Below, piece after piece: positions 52,514 through 59,531 of a stretch of DNA of 64,000 bases. Each line of letters starts with the position of its first letter. The stretch's first letter is position 1. Location: NCBI GenBank assembly GCA_964400675.1, contig CAYNVO010000008.1, forward strand, positions 62,001 to 126,000, read 5' to 3'. The position numbers and the translations under genes are program-made. This stretch comes from 9FT-COMBO-48-23 sp964400675 (GTDB taxonomy: Bacteria; Chloroflexota; Dehalococcoidia; GIF9; UBA5629). The notes beneath the pieces are model-generated. The model did no database searches. It was not told the origin of the DNA and saw only the letters and a program-made list of their open reading frames with translations.

Positions 52514-52545
52514 GAGTCACTGGCAGTGACTCAGTTTACGTTTTG
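52514..52545. terminator. Terminator hairpin between convergent oxidoreductase operon and retron
   Basis: Perfect 8-bp stem GAGTCACT (52514-52521) with AGTGACTC (52525-52532), loop GGC. On the plus strand a T-rich stretch follows (TTTACGTTTTG), so it can end the oxidoreductase operon. On the minus strand it begins three bases after the reverse transcriptase stop but lacks a U-run there. Confidence 0.6.
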
Positions 52546-53411
52546 TTGTTTATAGATTTAATGTATTCTTTCAATTTTAAATAGTAGCCAGGTTCGATAT
52601 CACGCATAAATGCAACTGTGCCCGAAACTTCATTCATCTTCACAGTTGTATCTTTCCTAACAATAAGGTTGTATAAAGCAGCACGTATTTTTCTTTTTCG
52701 ATCTCGCCCTGTAGTCATCCTCCCTGAATTCAATGTTATGCCGGTAACGACCATTTTCCCTTTGCCAGAAAGATATCTTGTTTTCTCATTATTTAATACA
52801 TATCCATCGGACTCAATTATAGGGACGAGTTTATTGTGAAGCTGTCTTAGTGACATCAAATCGTTTGATGAAAATGTCATATCATCAGCGTATCTGGAAT
52901 AAGCGATATTCATGCGTCCACATATATTGACTATCTTTTCATCAACTGAACGGAAAATGATATTGGACAAGGCCGGAGAGGTTGCTCCACCTTGCGGAAG
53001 TCTACCCTTATAGGTACAGAACTTAGTGTATATCGCAGACATTTGTGGGTCGTGTACAATTTCAGTAAATGCTCTACTGACCATGCCTTCTGTTATGGAA
53101 GGAAAGAAATCCTTTAAATCAAGAACTAGTATATACTTCTTTTGTAGATGATAGCGTGCATTAGATTTAATACTACGACCTTTTGAAAAGCCGTGAGCAA
53201 AGTCACTTATTGGAACATCTTTGAGTATATTCCTTAAAATCCATCGTTGTACAGCTTTCAAGTGTTTATTGGGAGCCTCTATCCTTCTTAGTTTACCTGA
53301 ACTTTTACGCTGATAATAAGCTTTGTATAACTTATCGCTGTTTATCTTCATCCGCGAGAGATAATTCGTGTTGACACCAACACGTTGTGCTATATTCTCC
53401 AGAGTTGTCAT
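52536..53411 (-). CDS. Retron reverse transcriptase
   Basis: A 291-residue reverse transcriptase that makes msDNA from the adjacent msr-msd RNA. Retron hallmarks are all present: NAxxH (Asn84-Ala-Arg-Tyr-His88), the catalytic Asp in VLDLKDFF (Asp98), PQGGATSP (139-146), YADD (174-177) and VTG (222-224). I place the start at ATG 53411 because GAGGA stands seven bases ahead; a longer reading from 53462 would run through the msd hairpin and a2 stem. The order effector, ncRNA, RT on one strand matches retron Eco1. It ends beside a terminator hairpin. Confidence 0.94.
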   Translation of the reverse strand: MTTLENIAQRVGVNTNYLSRMKINSDKLYKAYYQRKSSGKLRRIEAPNKHLKAVQRWILRNILKDVPISDFAHGFSKGRSIKSNARYHLQKKYILVLDLKDFFPSITEGMVSRAFTEIVHDPQMSAIYTKFCTYKGRLPQGGATSPALSNIIFRSVDEKIVNICGRMNIAYSRYADDMTFSSNDLMSLRQLHNKLVPIIESDGYVLNNEKTRYLSGKGKMVVTGITLNSGRMTTGRDRKRKIRAALYNLIVRKDTTVKMNEVSGTVAFMRDIEPGYYLKLKEYIKSINNKT

Positions 53412-53429
53412 AGCGTCCTCAATAATAAT

Positions 53430-53603
53430 GGAAGGAGAAAAACCTCTACTTAGTGCCCGCAATTCGGGTTAAAGCGAGCGCGCGAGCTTAAAGACGAATT
53501 GCGGGCTATGTAGTTGCAAGTTTACATAGGCCTGACGAAGCATCAGACGCGAGCAAATAAATAAAATACTTAGCTCGTTAGTGCTAGAAGTCTCTCTCCC
53601 TCC
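53430..53603 (-). ncRNA. Retron msr-msd non-coding RNA
   Basis: About 174 nt on the minus strand. The a1 arm (53603-53585, GGAGGGAGAGAGACTTCTA) lies in the last codons of the effector gene and pairs along all 19 bases with a2 (53448-53430, TAGAGGTTTTTCTCCTTCC), four of the pairs being G-U. The base right after a1 is G (53584) in the context CTAGC, the expected branching guanosine. The msr then shows hairpins CGAGC/GCTCG, GTCTGA/TCAGGC and CTATGTA/TACATAG. The msd is a long hairpin whose base is a perfect 12-bp stem (53506-53495 with 53466-53455), with internal mismatches above it. Exact msDNA ends are not determinable by eye. Confidence 0.88.
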
Positions 53604-54457
53604 TTGGCGATATCTAAGCCTTTTGTTCTCTTGCATTTTGAGTTTATTACCTCTGTTCTGATGTCGCAAAAATACTTAGTCTTTCCCAGATTTGGAAGTA
53701 ATCTTTCAAACACATAGTAATGTCCTTGTTCTGTCAAACTGAAGTAGTACACGTAGCTATCTATCTTACTATAAATAGCCTCTTTCTTGATCAATATATT
53801 CAAACATGGTTCAAAATGATGTTTTCTTATCCTAGGGTTCCAACTTAATAGTATTTTACGAAGATGGTCTTTTTCAATGGGCTGGAAAATGCCAATTACG
53901 AAGAGCATGAATCTCGAAAGATTAAACAGATTCTTAACATCATCTTTGGGTTCTCTATTTCTGGCGTAGTTAACGCGATTAGCAACTTTGTTGATAAGGT
54001 TGCCTATGTTATTTTCATCGTAATACATAATGTTGTTCGGATAATGTCTTCTAATTAACTTTATTGGGCCTAAATTTATGAAGCTTTTTTTCCACTTATA
54101 CCTTGAGGAATTGAATACAATAACCTTTCCTCTTATGCTTTTAAGGGCGGCAAAAACCCCTAGTTCAGCGACGGCGCCTGTGCCCTCAATAGGTAGTATG
54201 ATCAAATCAACAGATTTAGCCAGCTCTTTTTCCAAACTCAACAAATCATAATCACGGTGATCCAACAAATCACTAAACAACCATTCCGGAAACACAATGT
54301 TAACTCTGCTACTGTCTCTTAGAGAATTATTGATCCTATTCCTAAGACTGGAGACATCGTCCGAACTTAATCCACAGAGAAATATGTTTACTGTTGAATC
54401 AGCTTCTTTTAGGAATACTTCGCTGTAAATGTTTTGAAGAGTCTCTATTTCATTCAC
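53570..54457 (-). CDS. Retron effector, nucleoside deoxyribosyltransferase-like plus C-terminal DNA-binding domain
   Basis: A 295-residue toxin-type partner. The N-terminal domain reads VNIFLCG (24-29), VFPEWLFSDLL (55-65), LLSLEKELAKSVDLIILP and AVAELGVF (95-102), where Glu98 is the likely catalytic residue; then KKSFINLGPIKLIRR. From memory this matches the Eco1/Ec86 effector (FLCG, YPEDLFDDLL, LLSLENILAEAVDVIIL, TELGAF, KRSFINYGPVRLLR). The C-terminal 110 residues look like a winged-helix fold (LNILIKKEAIYSKIDSYVYY, SLTEQGHYYV). Related effectors degrade NAD-like or nucleotide targets once msDNA is disturbed by phage. The start has only a weak ribosome site; the 3' end encodes the a1 arm. 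Confidence 0.88.
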   Translation of the reverse strand: MNEIETLQNIYSEVFLKEADSTVNIFLCGLSSDDVSSLRNRINNSLRDSSRVNIVFPEWLFSDLLDHRDYDLLSLEKELAKSVDLIILPIEGTGAVAELGVFAALKSIRGKVIVFNSSRYKWKKSFINLGPIKLIRRHYPNNIMYYDENNIGNLINKVANRVNYARNREPKDDVKNLFNLSRFMLFVIGIFQPIEKDHLRKILLSWNPRIRKHHFEPCLNILIKKEAIYSKIDSYVYYFSLTEQGHYYVFERLLPNLGKTKYFCDIRTEVINSKCKRTKGLDIAKEGERLLALTS

Positions 54458-54665
54458 AGTTATTTGACACCAAAACGTGAGGAATCGTAGCCTTTATTTA
54501 TATATTGTACCACTTCTATATCAGACTTACCTACAAAGTGATTTACTTTTATAGCATTTCACAAACGCACTGCTATAGATGGGAATAATATTGCCATACG
54601 AGCCACTTCCTTGCTGGATCACTGGTTAGCCTCAATTAAGAAATAGTATTTTACTATCTCTCTTT

Positions 54666-55463
54666 TCACACAACACTTTGCGAGCAATATTTCCTAAAAG
54701 AGCACCACTTACACTTTGCAGCTGATGTATGATCCCTTACTACTGATACAGCTCGAAGTTGGAGCCTCATCTTGTCCAATGTATCCAGAACATCTTCCTT
54801 AAGAGTCTCAGTTAATGGTATCTTGAATTGACGGCCATCTCCATAAACTATAACCCCAAACGGAATTATCCGGCTATATTTTTCTTCAAGTATTAGACAG
54901 TATGATACAAGTTGCATTATATGGTTTCTGTAGGGTTCATCTGTAACAGTAGTCTTGGCCTCAACAGGTATATATTCTGAACCCACCTTAACGATATAGT
55001 CAGGTTTACCGGTCAGCCATAGACTCTTAGAAAACAATGGCTCTGCTGGTTTATCTAAGTCGGTGTAAACAATCTTTCCCTCTGGCACACCAAGTCCTCT
55101 CTTTAATTTGCTAATACGCCTGTATCTATAGTGCGATAGAGATATCATTGTGATCCCAGCAATCAAGAGTATATAAAAAGTGACCCCCACCGCAAATTTG
55201 CCCGTAGCAAAGCCAATAAATAAAGATAGGAATGCAAACACCAATACACACACTCCTAACCATTCAAGCCATTTCGAGCTCTTTTCGCGTTTAGAAATTA
55301 TTTCGATTTGAATTCCTAGATTCTTGTGTGCTTCTACTCCAAAGTCTAGTGCGGGTGATTCTGGTTTATATCCCTTTCTTTGGAGATGCCATGCCACGGA
55401 GCAATAACAAAACTGAGCAACCTCTGATGCCTTTATTACCGGCTTACGAATCGGCTCATTCAT
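54666..55463 (-). CDS. Membrane-anchored Cas4-like PD-(D/E)XK nuclease
   Basis: A 265-residue protein with a Cas4/RecB-like nuclease split by a membrane hairpin. Cys19 or Cys21 near the N-terminus and Cys251, Cys254 and Cys260 at the C-terminus can form the Cas4-type [4Fe-4S] site. Catalytic residues are Asp155 (TGKPDYI), Glu168-x-Lys170 (PVEAK) and Gln184 (QLVSYCLIL); His46 fits the usual upstream His. Residues about 65-86 and 89-109 are two hydrophobic helices inserted between the first Cys and the core. It lies 208 bases upstream of the retron effector on the same strand. No cas genes or CRISPR are present. Role unknown; host defence is inferred from position. Confidence 0.82.
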   Translation of the reverse strand: MNEPIRKPVIKASEVAQFCYCSVAWHLQRKGYKPESPALDFGVEAHKNLGIQIEIISKREKSSKWLEWLGVCVLVFAFLSLFIGFATGKFAVGVTFYILLIAGITMISLSHYRYRRISKLKRGLGVPEGKIVYTDLDKPAEPLFSKSLWLTGKPDYIVKVGSEYIPVEAKTTVTDEPYRNHIMQLVSYCLILEEKYSRIIPFGVIVYGDGRQFKIPLTETLKEDVLDTLDKMRLQLRAVSVVRDHTSAAKCKWCSFRKYCSQSVV

Positions 55464-55682
55464 TTATTCACGACACAATTCATATATTCAGCCGCGATTA
55501 TATCACCACTACTGACACTACAACTGCACGAATAATTACGATAAGGGCAAACATATCCACGATTTTATTCTACCTTCCCACGTGGGAGAATAGCAACAAC
55601 CACAAGTTATCTTAACCGAAAAAACAGTTTTGTCGAGTCCCACACTAGCATCACATAAAAAATACTGATCCGCAGGCTGGGG

Positions 55683-55712
55683 ATGACAGCCCAACTACCA
55701 GGGTAGTATAAT
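55683..55712 (+). promoter_or_regulatory. Promoter of lysA-holB-ricT
   Basis: -35 ATGACA (55683-55688), 18-bp spacer, perfect -10 TATAAT (55707-55712). A second TATAAT box lies at 55717-55722. The first start codon is at 55728, so the transcript would have a very short leader or none. Confidence 0.55.
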
Positions 55713-55727
55713 CTGTTATAATATATT

Positions 55728-57083
55728 ATGTCTGCTGATAGCCATGATGTTGTTTCAATGCGCCAGAATCATTCACCCAAGCTTTCCCTGTTCCCGCTAA
55801 CGAAGGGTATTGATAATAGCGGTCACCTTCACATAGGTGGCTGCGATTGTGTCGAGCTGGCTAAGAAATTCGGCACTCCCCTCTATATTTTCGACGATGT
55901 AACTCTTCGCTCCAGGTGCCGGGAGTTCAAGTCCGAGTTCACCAGGCGTTATCCGAATACATCCATTGTGTATGCAGCAAAGGCTTTCCTGAATAAGGCT
56001 ATAGCCACCATACTCAAAGAAGAAGGCATGGGGCTGGATGTTGTCTCCGGCGGAGAGTTAAGCCTGGCTCAATCGGTGGATTTCCCGAGGGAAAACGTGC
56101 ATTTTAACGGCAATAATAAGACTGCCGATGAGCTGAAGCTAGCTCTAAATTGGGGAATCGGGCGAATCGTAGTCGACAACTTCGACGAACTGGAACTGCT
56201 TAACTCATTGGCTGGCAAGATGGGACTCAGACAGGCGGTTCTTCTCCGCCTTAATCCGGGAGTTGACCCTCATACCCATCGCCACACCGCCACCGGCATA
56301 CTGGACAGCAAATTCGGCTTTCCCCTAGCTACCGGACAGGCTGAGGCAGCTGTGGCTAAAGCTATGGCAGCTTCCAACCTTGAGCTCGCGGGGCTTCATT
56401 TTCATCTCGGCTCCCCGATACCCGATATTTCTCCCTATGAGACGGCTATAAGTCTTGCCCTCAACTTCGCCAGGGAGATGAGAGACAAGCATGGTCTTCA
56501 CCTTGCTGAGTTCAGCCCCGGCGGCGGCTTTGCTGTCAGATATACTGTACACCAACACACACCGGGCGTAGCCGACTATGCCGAAGCTATAACTACCAGG
56601 GTGGCAAACCTGACCGATGAGCTTGGCTTGGCACGCCCGAAGCTAATCATCGAACCCGGAAGAGCCATTGTGGCACAAGCCGGCGTGGCTCTATACGCGG
56701 TCGGTTCGATAAAGGAGATTCCCGGAGTGCGGAAATATGTATGCGTGGATGGTGGCATGGGAGATAACATCCGCCCGGCTCTATACGAAGCCAGATATGA
56801 GGTTCTGGTGGCAAACAGGGTTAACGATGACGAGTCGATAAAGGTCACTATAGCCGGCAAATATTGCGAGGCAGGTGATATTTTAGCCAGAGACGTGAGC
56901 CTGGCTCCCGTATCACCGGGAGATATTATCGCCATGCCGGTCAGCGGCGCTTATGCTATCCCCATGTCAAGCAACTATAACATGATGCCCAGGCCAGCCA
57001 TTGCGATGGTCAAAGGCGGCAAAGCCCAACTCATCCGAAAGCGCGAGAGCTACAAGGACTTAATGAGATTGGACTTGGTTTAA
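55728..57083 (+). CDS. lysA: Diaminopimelate decarboxylase
   Basis: Decarboxylates meso-diaminopimelate to L-lysine with pyridoxal phosphate. The 451-residue fold-type III enzyme shows the PLP lysine in VYAAKAFLN, HFHLGSPIPD, the phosphate loop SPGGGFAVRY, EPGRAIVAQAG and the active-site Cys in KYCEAGDI. The first ATG at 55728 has no Shine-Dalgarno and may be leaderless; ATG 55758 is an alternative that would drop ten poorly conserved residues. Eight bases separate it from holB. Confidence 0.93.
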   Translation: MSADSHDVVSMRQNHSPKLSLFPLTKGIDNSGHLHIGGCDCVELAKKFGTPLYIFDDVTLRSRCREFKSEFTRRYPNTSIVYAAKAFLNKAIATILKEEGMGLDVVSGGELSLAQSVDFPRENVHFNGNNKTADELKLALNWGIGRIVVDNFDELELLNSLAGKMGLRQAVLLRLNPGVDPHTHRHTATGILDSKFGFPLATGQAEAAVAKAMAASNLELAGLHFHLGSPIPDISPYETAISLALNFAREMRDKHGLHLAEFSPGGGFAVRYTVHQHTPGVADYAEAITTRVANLTDELGLARPKLIIEPGRAIVAQAGVALYAVGSIKEIPGVRKYVCVDGGMGDNIRPALYEARYEVLVANRVNDDESIKVTIAGKYCEAGDILARDVSLAPVSPGDIIAMPVSGAYAIPMSSNYNMMPRPAIAMVKGGKAQLIRKRESYKDLMRLDLV

Positions 57084-57091
57084 ACAAAGAT

Positions 57092-58135
57092 ATGTGGCAA
57101 ACGATTGGTCAACCAAAAGCATTAGCTTTACTTGAACATAGCCTTGAAACCGGCAATCTGGCTCACGCCTATCTCCTTGTCGGTGCACCTCACATCGGCA
57201 AGACAACATTGGCGCTCGATTTAGCCAGAGCGGTGAACTGTCAGGGAAACCAGCCGCCTTGCGGTGAGTGTCAGGCCTGCTGCAGAATCACAGATGACAA
57301 ACATACCGATATTACAATCATAAGCCTGAACTCAGCCAGAGATTCATCAGAGGCAAAATCACGGGTTGAGATTAGCATCGATGATATTAGAGGGCTACAG
57401 CACAACGCCAACCTGCCGCCTTTTGAGGGTAAATGCAAAGTATTTATAATTGACGGCGCTGAATATTTATCTACCGAAGCCTCCAACTGCTTGCTTAAGA
57501 CCATAGAGGAGCCGCCACCTCAAGTAATGATACTCCTCCTGACCGCCGAAGAGCTGCGGCTCCTGCCTACAGTGGTCTCTCGCTGCCAGCGGATAGAATT
57601 AAAACCAATGATAAGCGATGAAATAGAGAAGATACTCATCAAGTCCCACGGAATTGACCGTGACAGGGCAAGACTTATGGCACGGCTGTCTCAAGGCTAC
57701 CTCGGCTGGGCACTGAGGGTCTCAACTGACGACAGCTACCTTGCGCAGCGAAATCAAAGGCTTTCTGAGATGTTTTCTCTCTTAACCGCAGGCTGGGAAG
57801 AGCGCTTCAGCTATACTGCTAAGCTCGGCAATGAACGAAAATCAGCCGAAGAGATAATAAAACTTTGGCTTGCCTGGTGGCACGATGTTATGTTAACTAA
57901 ATGCGATTGCAGGCACGCCATCACCAACATTGACCATATATCGGTACTTGAAAAATGGGCACAAGCATTAAGTTTATTGGAGATTAGGAATTTCATTGAC
58001 AGCCTGCATAAATCGCTAAACCAGATCACCATTAATGCTAACCTGCGCTTAGTATTCGAAATATTGATGCTTGACATGCCTAAAAAGGAGGTAAAAGAAG
58101 GGCACATGATATCATCTGAGCCCGTTATAGTGTAA
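57092..58135 (+). CDS. holB: DNA polymerase III delta-prime subunit
   Basis: A 347-residue clamp-loader AAA+ protein. It shows a P-loop-like GAPHIGKTTL, the clamp-loader zinc site CQGNQPPCGECQAC, KVFIIDGAEYLSTEASNCLLKTIEEPP (Walker B region) and SRCQRIEL (sensor/SRC motif). Part of the replicative polymerase. It ends in a one-base overlap (TAATG) with ricT, an arrangement found in many Gram-positive genomes. Confidence 0.93.
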   Translation: MWQTIGQPKALALLEHSLETGNLAHAYLLVGAPHIGKTTLALDLARAVNCQGNQPPCGECQACCRITDDKHTDITIISLNSARDSSEAKSRVEISIDDIRGLQHNANLPPFEGKCKVFIIDGAEYLSTEASNCLLKTIEEPPPQVMILLLTAEELRLLPTVVSRCQRIELKPMISDEIEKILIKSHGIDRDRARLMARLSQGYLGWALRVSTDDSYLAQRNQRLSEMFSLLTAGWEERFSYTAKLGNERKSAEEIIKLWLAWWHDVMLTKCDCRHAITNIDHISVLEKWAQALSLLEIRNFIDSLHKSLNQITINANLRLVFEILMLDMPKKEVKEGHMISSEPVIV

Positions 58136-58968
58136 TGTCTGAAACAGTCGGAGTTCGTTTTCACCAGGCCTCTAAGGTCTACTATTTTGACGCTGCGGAT
58201 ATACCGCTGGAAATAAATGACGACGTGGTGGTTGAGACCAGCCGTGGCTATGAACTGGGAAAGGTGGTCATCGCCCCAAAACAAGTTATTCACAGCGAAA
58301 TAACCGAACCATTGAAACCAGTTATCCGCAAAGCACAGGCTGATGACATAGCAAAGGCTCAACGACAGCAAGAAAGGGCAACAAACGCCATAGCCAAATG
58401 CCGGGAGATAATCGAAAGACTCAACCTGCCCATGAAACCTATATCAGCTCAATACAATTTGGACGGCAGCCATCTCACCCTTTTCTTCAGTGCCGAGAAA
58501 AGAGTTGATTTCCGCGAGTTGGTCAGGGAGCTAAGTCGCAACCTGAAGACACGAGTCGAACTAAGGCAGGTCGGAGCTAGAGACGAGGCAAAGCTGTGCG
58601 GCGGCTTAGGCAAATGCGGCTTTCCACTGTGCTGTACCACCTTCCTCAGTGAATTTGCGCCGGTTTCCATCAAGATGGCAAAGGAACAGTATATGGCTCT
58701 CAACCCGATGAAAACGTCCGGCATCTGCGGTCGGCTCCTATGTTGCCTGGGCTATGAATATGAGCAATACCGCGCTATGAAAGAGAAGATGCCACAATTG
58801 CGTCAGGATGTGTCTACAGCTTTGGGAAAGGCTAAAGTTGTCGGCATTAATCCGATTAAAGAAACAGTAAGTGTAGAACTGGAAACAGGGATTACCGTAG
58901 AATTGCCTCTTGGCCAGATAACCTGGCGTGAAAAACCAGCGGGCGATAAGCAGCAGGCAAAAACCTAG
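58135..58968 (+). CDS. ricT: PSP1-domain protein RicT (YaaT)
   Basis: A 277-residue protein of the RicT/YaaT family. The PSP1 core is visible as VRFHQASKVYYFDAAD, ARDEAKLCGGLGKCGFPLCC and SGICGRLLCCLGYEYEQY. The seven or so cysteines in those segments bind iron-sulfur clusters in the Bacillus RicAFT complex, which helps RNase Y mature mRNAs. RicA and RicF are not in the window. It overlaps holB by one base, as in many Firmicutes. Confidence 0.92.
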   Translation: MSETVGVRFHQASKVYYFDAADIPLEINDDVVVETSRGYELGKVVIAPKQVIHSEITEPLKPVIRKAQADDIAKAQRQQERATNAIAKCREIIERLNLPMKPISAQYNLDGSHLTLFFSAEKRVDFRELVRELSRNLKTRVELRQVGARDEAKLCGGLGKCGFPLCCTTFLSEFAPVSIKMAKEQYMALNPMKTSGICGRLLCCLGYEYEQYRAMKEKMPQLRQDVSTALGKAKVVGINPIKETVSVELETGITVELPLGQITWREKPAGDKQQAKT

Positions 58969-58970
58969 AC

Positions 58971-59474
58971 TTATTGAGGAAGATATTTCTGCCACTCCGC
59001 ACGCGCACGGAGGTAGTGATAAGGCACATAGAAACCATCGTTGCGTGGCGGTTCAGGTTTGTTGAGAAGTGGCATCCCGGCTTCTATCGGCGTCCGTCCA
59101 GCCTTCCGACGATTACACGGTATACAGGCACTCACCACGTTTTCCCAGCTATGCTCACCACCACGCCGCCTCGGCATAACATGGTCTAAAGTAAGTTCTT
59201 TGCTCTCCCGACCACAGTATTGACAAATATAATGGTCGCGATTGAAAACTTCAAGCTTGGTCAATTTCCGCTGCTGCCGCGGTCGCCTGATGAAATAACC
59301 AAGTCGAATCACCGAGGGAACGTCGAAGACATCATCAACAGAGTTGAGATTACCCCGCCCATTTTCCAAAACCTCAGCCTTGCCACGAAACAGCAAAACT
59401 ATAGCCCTGCGCACTCTGCAGATATTAAGCGGTTCGTAATTCTGATTAAGCACCAAGACCGGTAAGTTTACCAT
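58971..59474 (-). CDS. HNH endonuclease-domain protein
   Basis: A 167-residue protein with a C-terminal HNH nuclease domain: YICQYCGRESKELTLDHVMPR, then GGEHSWENVVSACIPCNRRKAGRTP. Two CxxC pairs bind zinc, and the His of LDHV and the Asn of WENVV complete the site. The N-terminal 70 residues (NLPVLVLNQNYEPLNICRVRRAI) are typical of a widely kept group of chromosomal HNH proteins of unknown role. It is convergent with ricT, with two bases between them. Confidence 0.88.
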   Translation of the reverse strand: MVNLPVLVLNQNYEPLNICRVRRAIVLLFRGKAEVLENGRGNLNSVDDVFDVPSVIRLGYFIRRPRQQRKLTKLEVFNRDHYICQYCGRESKELTLDHVMPRRRGGEHSWENVVSACIPCNRRKAGRTPIEAGMPLLNKPEPPRNDGFYVPYHYLRARAEWQKYLPQ

Positions 59475-59531
59475 GGTTCTTTCCCAGCCAATTTAGGTTA
59501 TTTTAGCAGGAAAATTTTTGACCGACAACAG

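Noticed and set aside
52536..53411. A group II intron or diversity-generating retroelement reverse transcriptase
   Set aside because: No maturase or endonuclease domain and no template/variable repeat pair; NAxxH and VTG motifs plus msr-msd structure indicate a retron.
53412..53462. A 17-residue longer start for the reverse transcriptase
   Set aside because: It would begin inside the msd stem and cross the a2 arm and the ribosome site; ATG 53411 has GAGGA upstream.
53469..53669. A 66-codon open frame on the minus strand between effector and RT
   Set aside because: It overlaps the effector end and the msr-msd hairpins in another frame and has no ribosome site.
54470..54660. A promoter for the retron in the AT-rich gap upstream of the effector
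   Set aside because: A TACAAT box is present on the minus strand near 54504-54509, but no acceptable -35 element lies at the right distance, so it is not called.
54666..55463. A Cas4 belonging to a CRISPR system
   Set aside because: No repeats with regular spacing and no cas1, cas2 or effector genes occur in the window.
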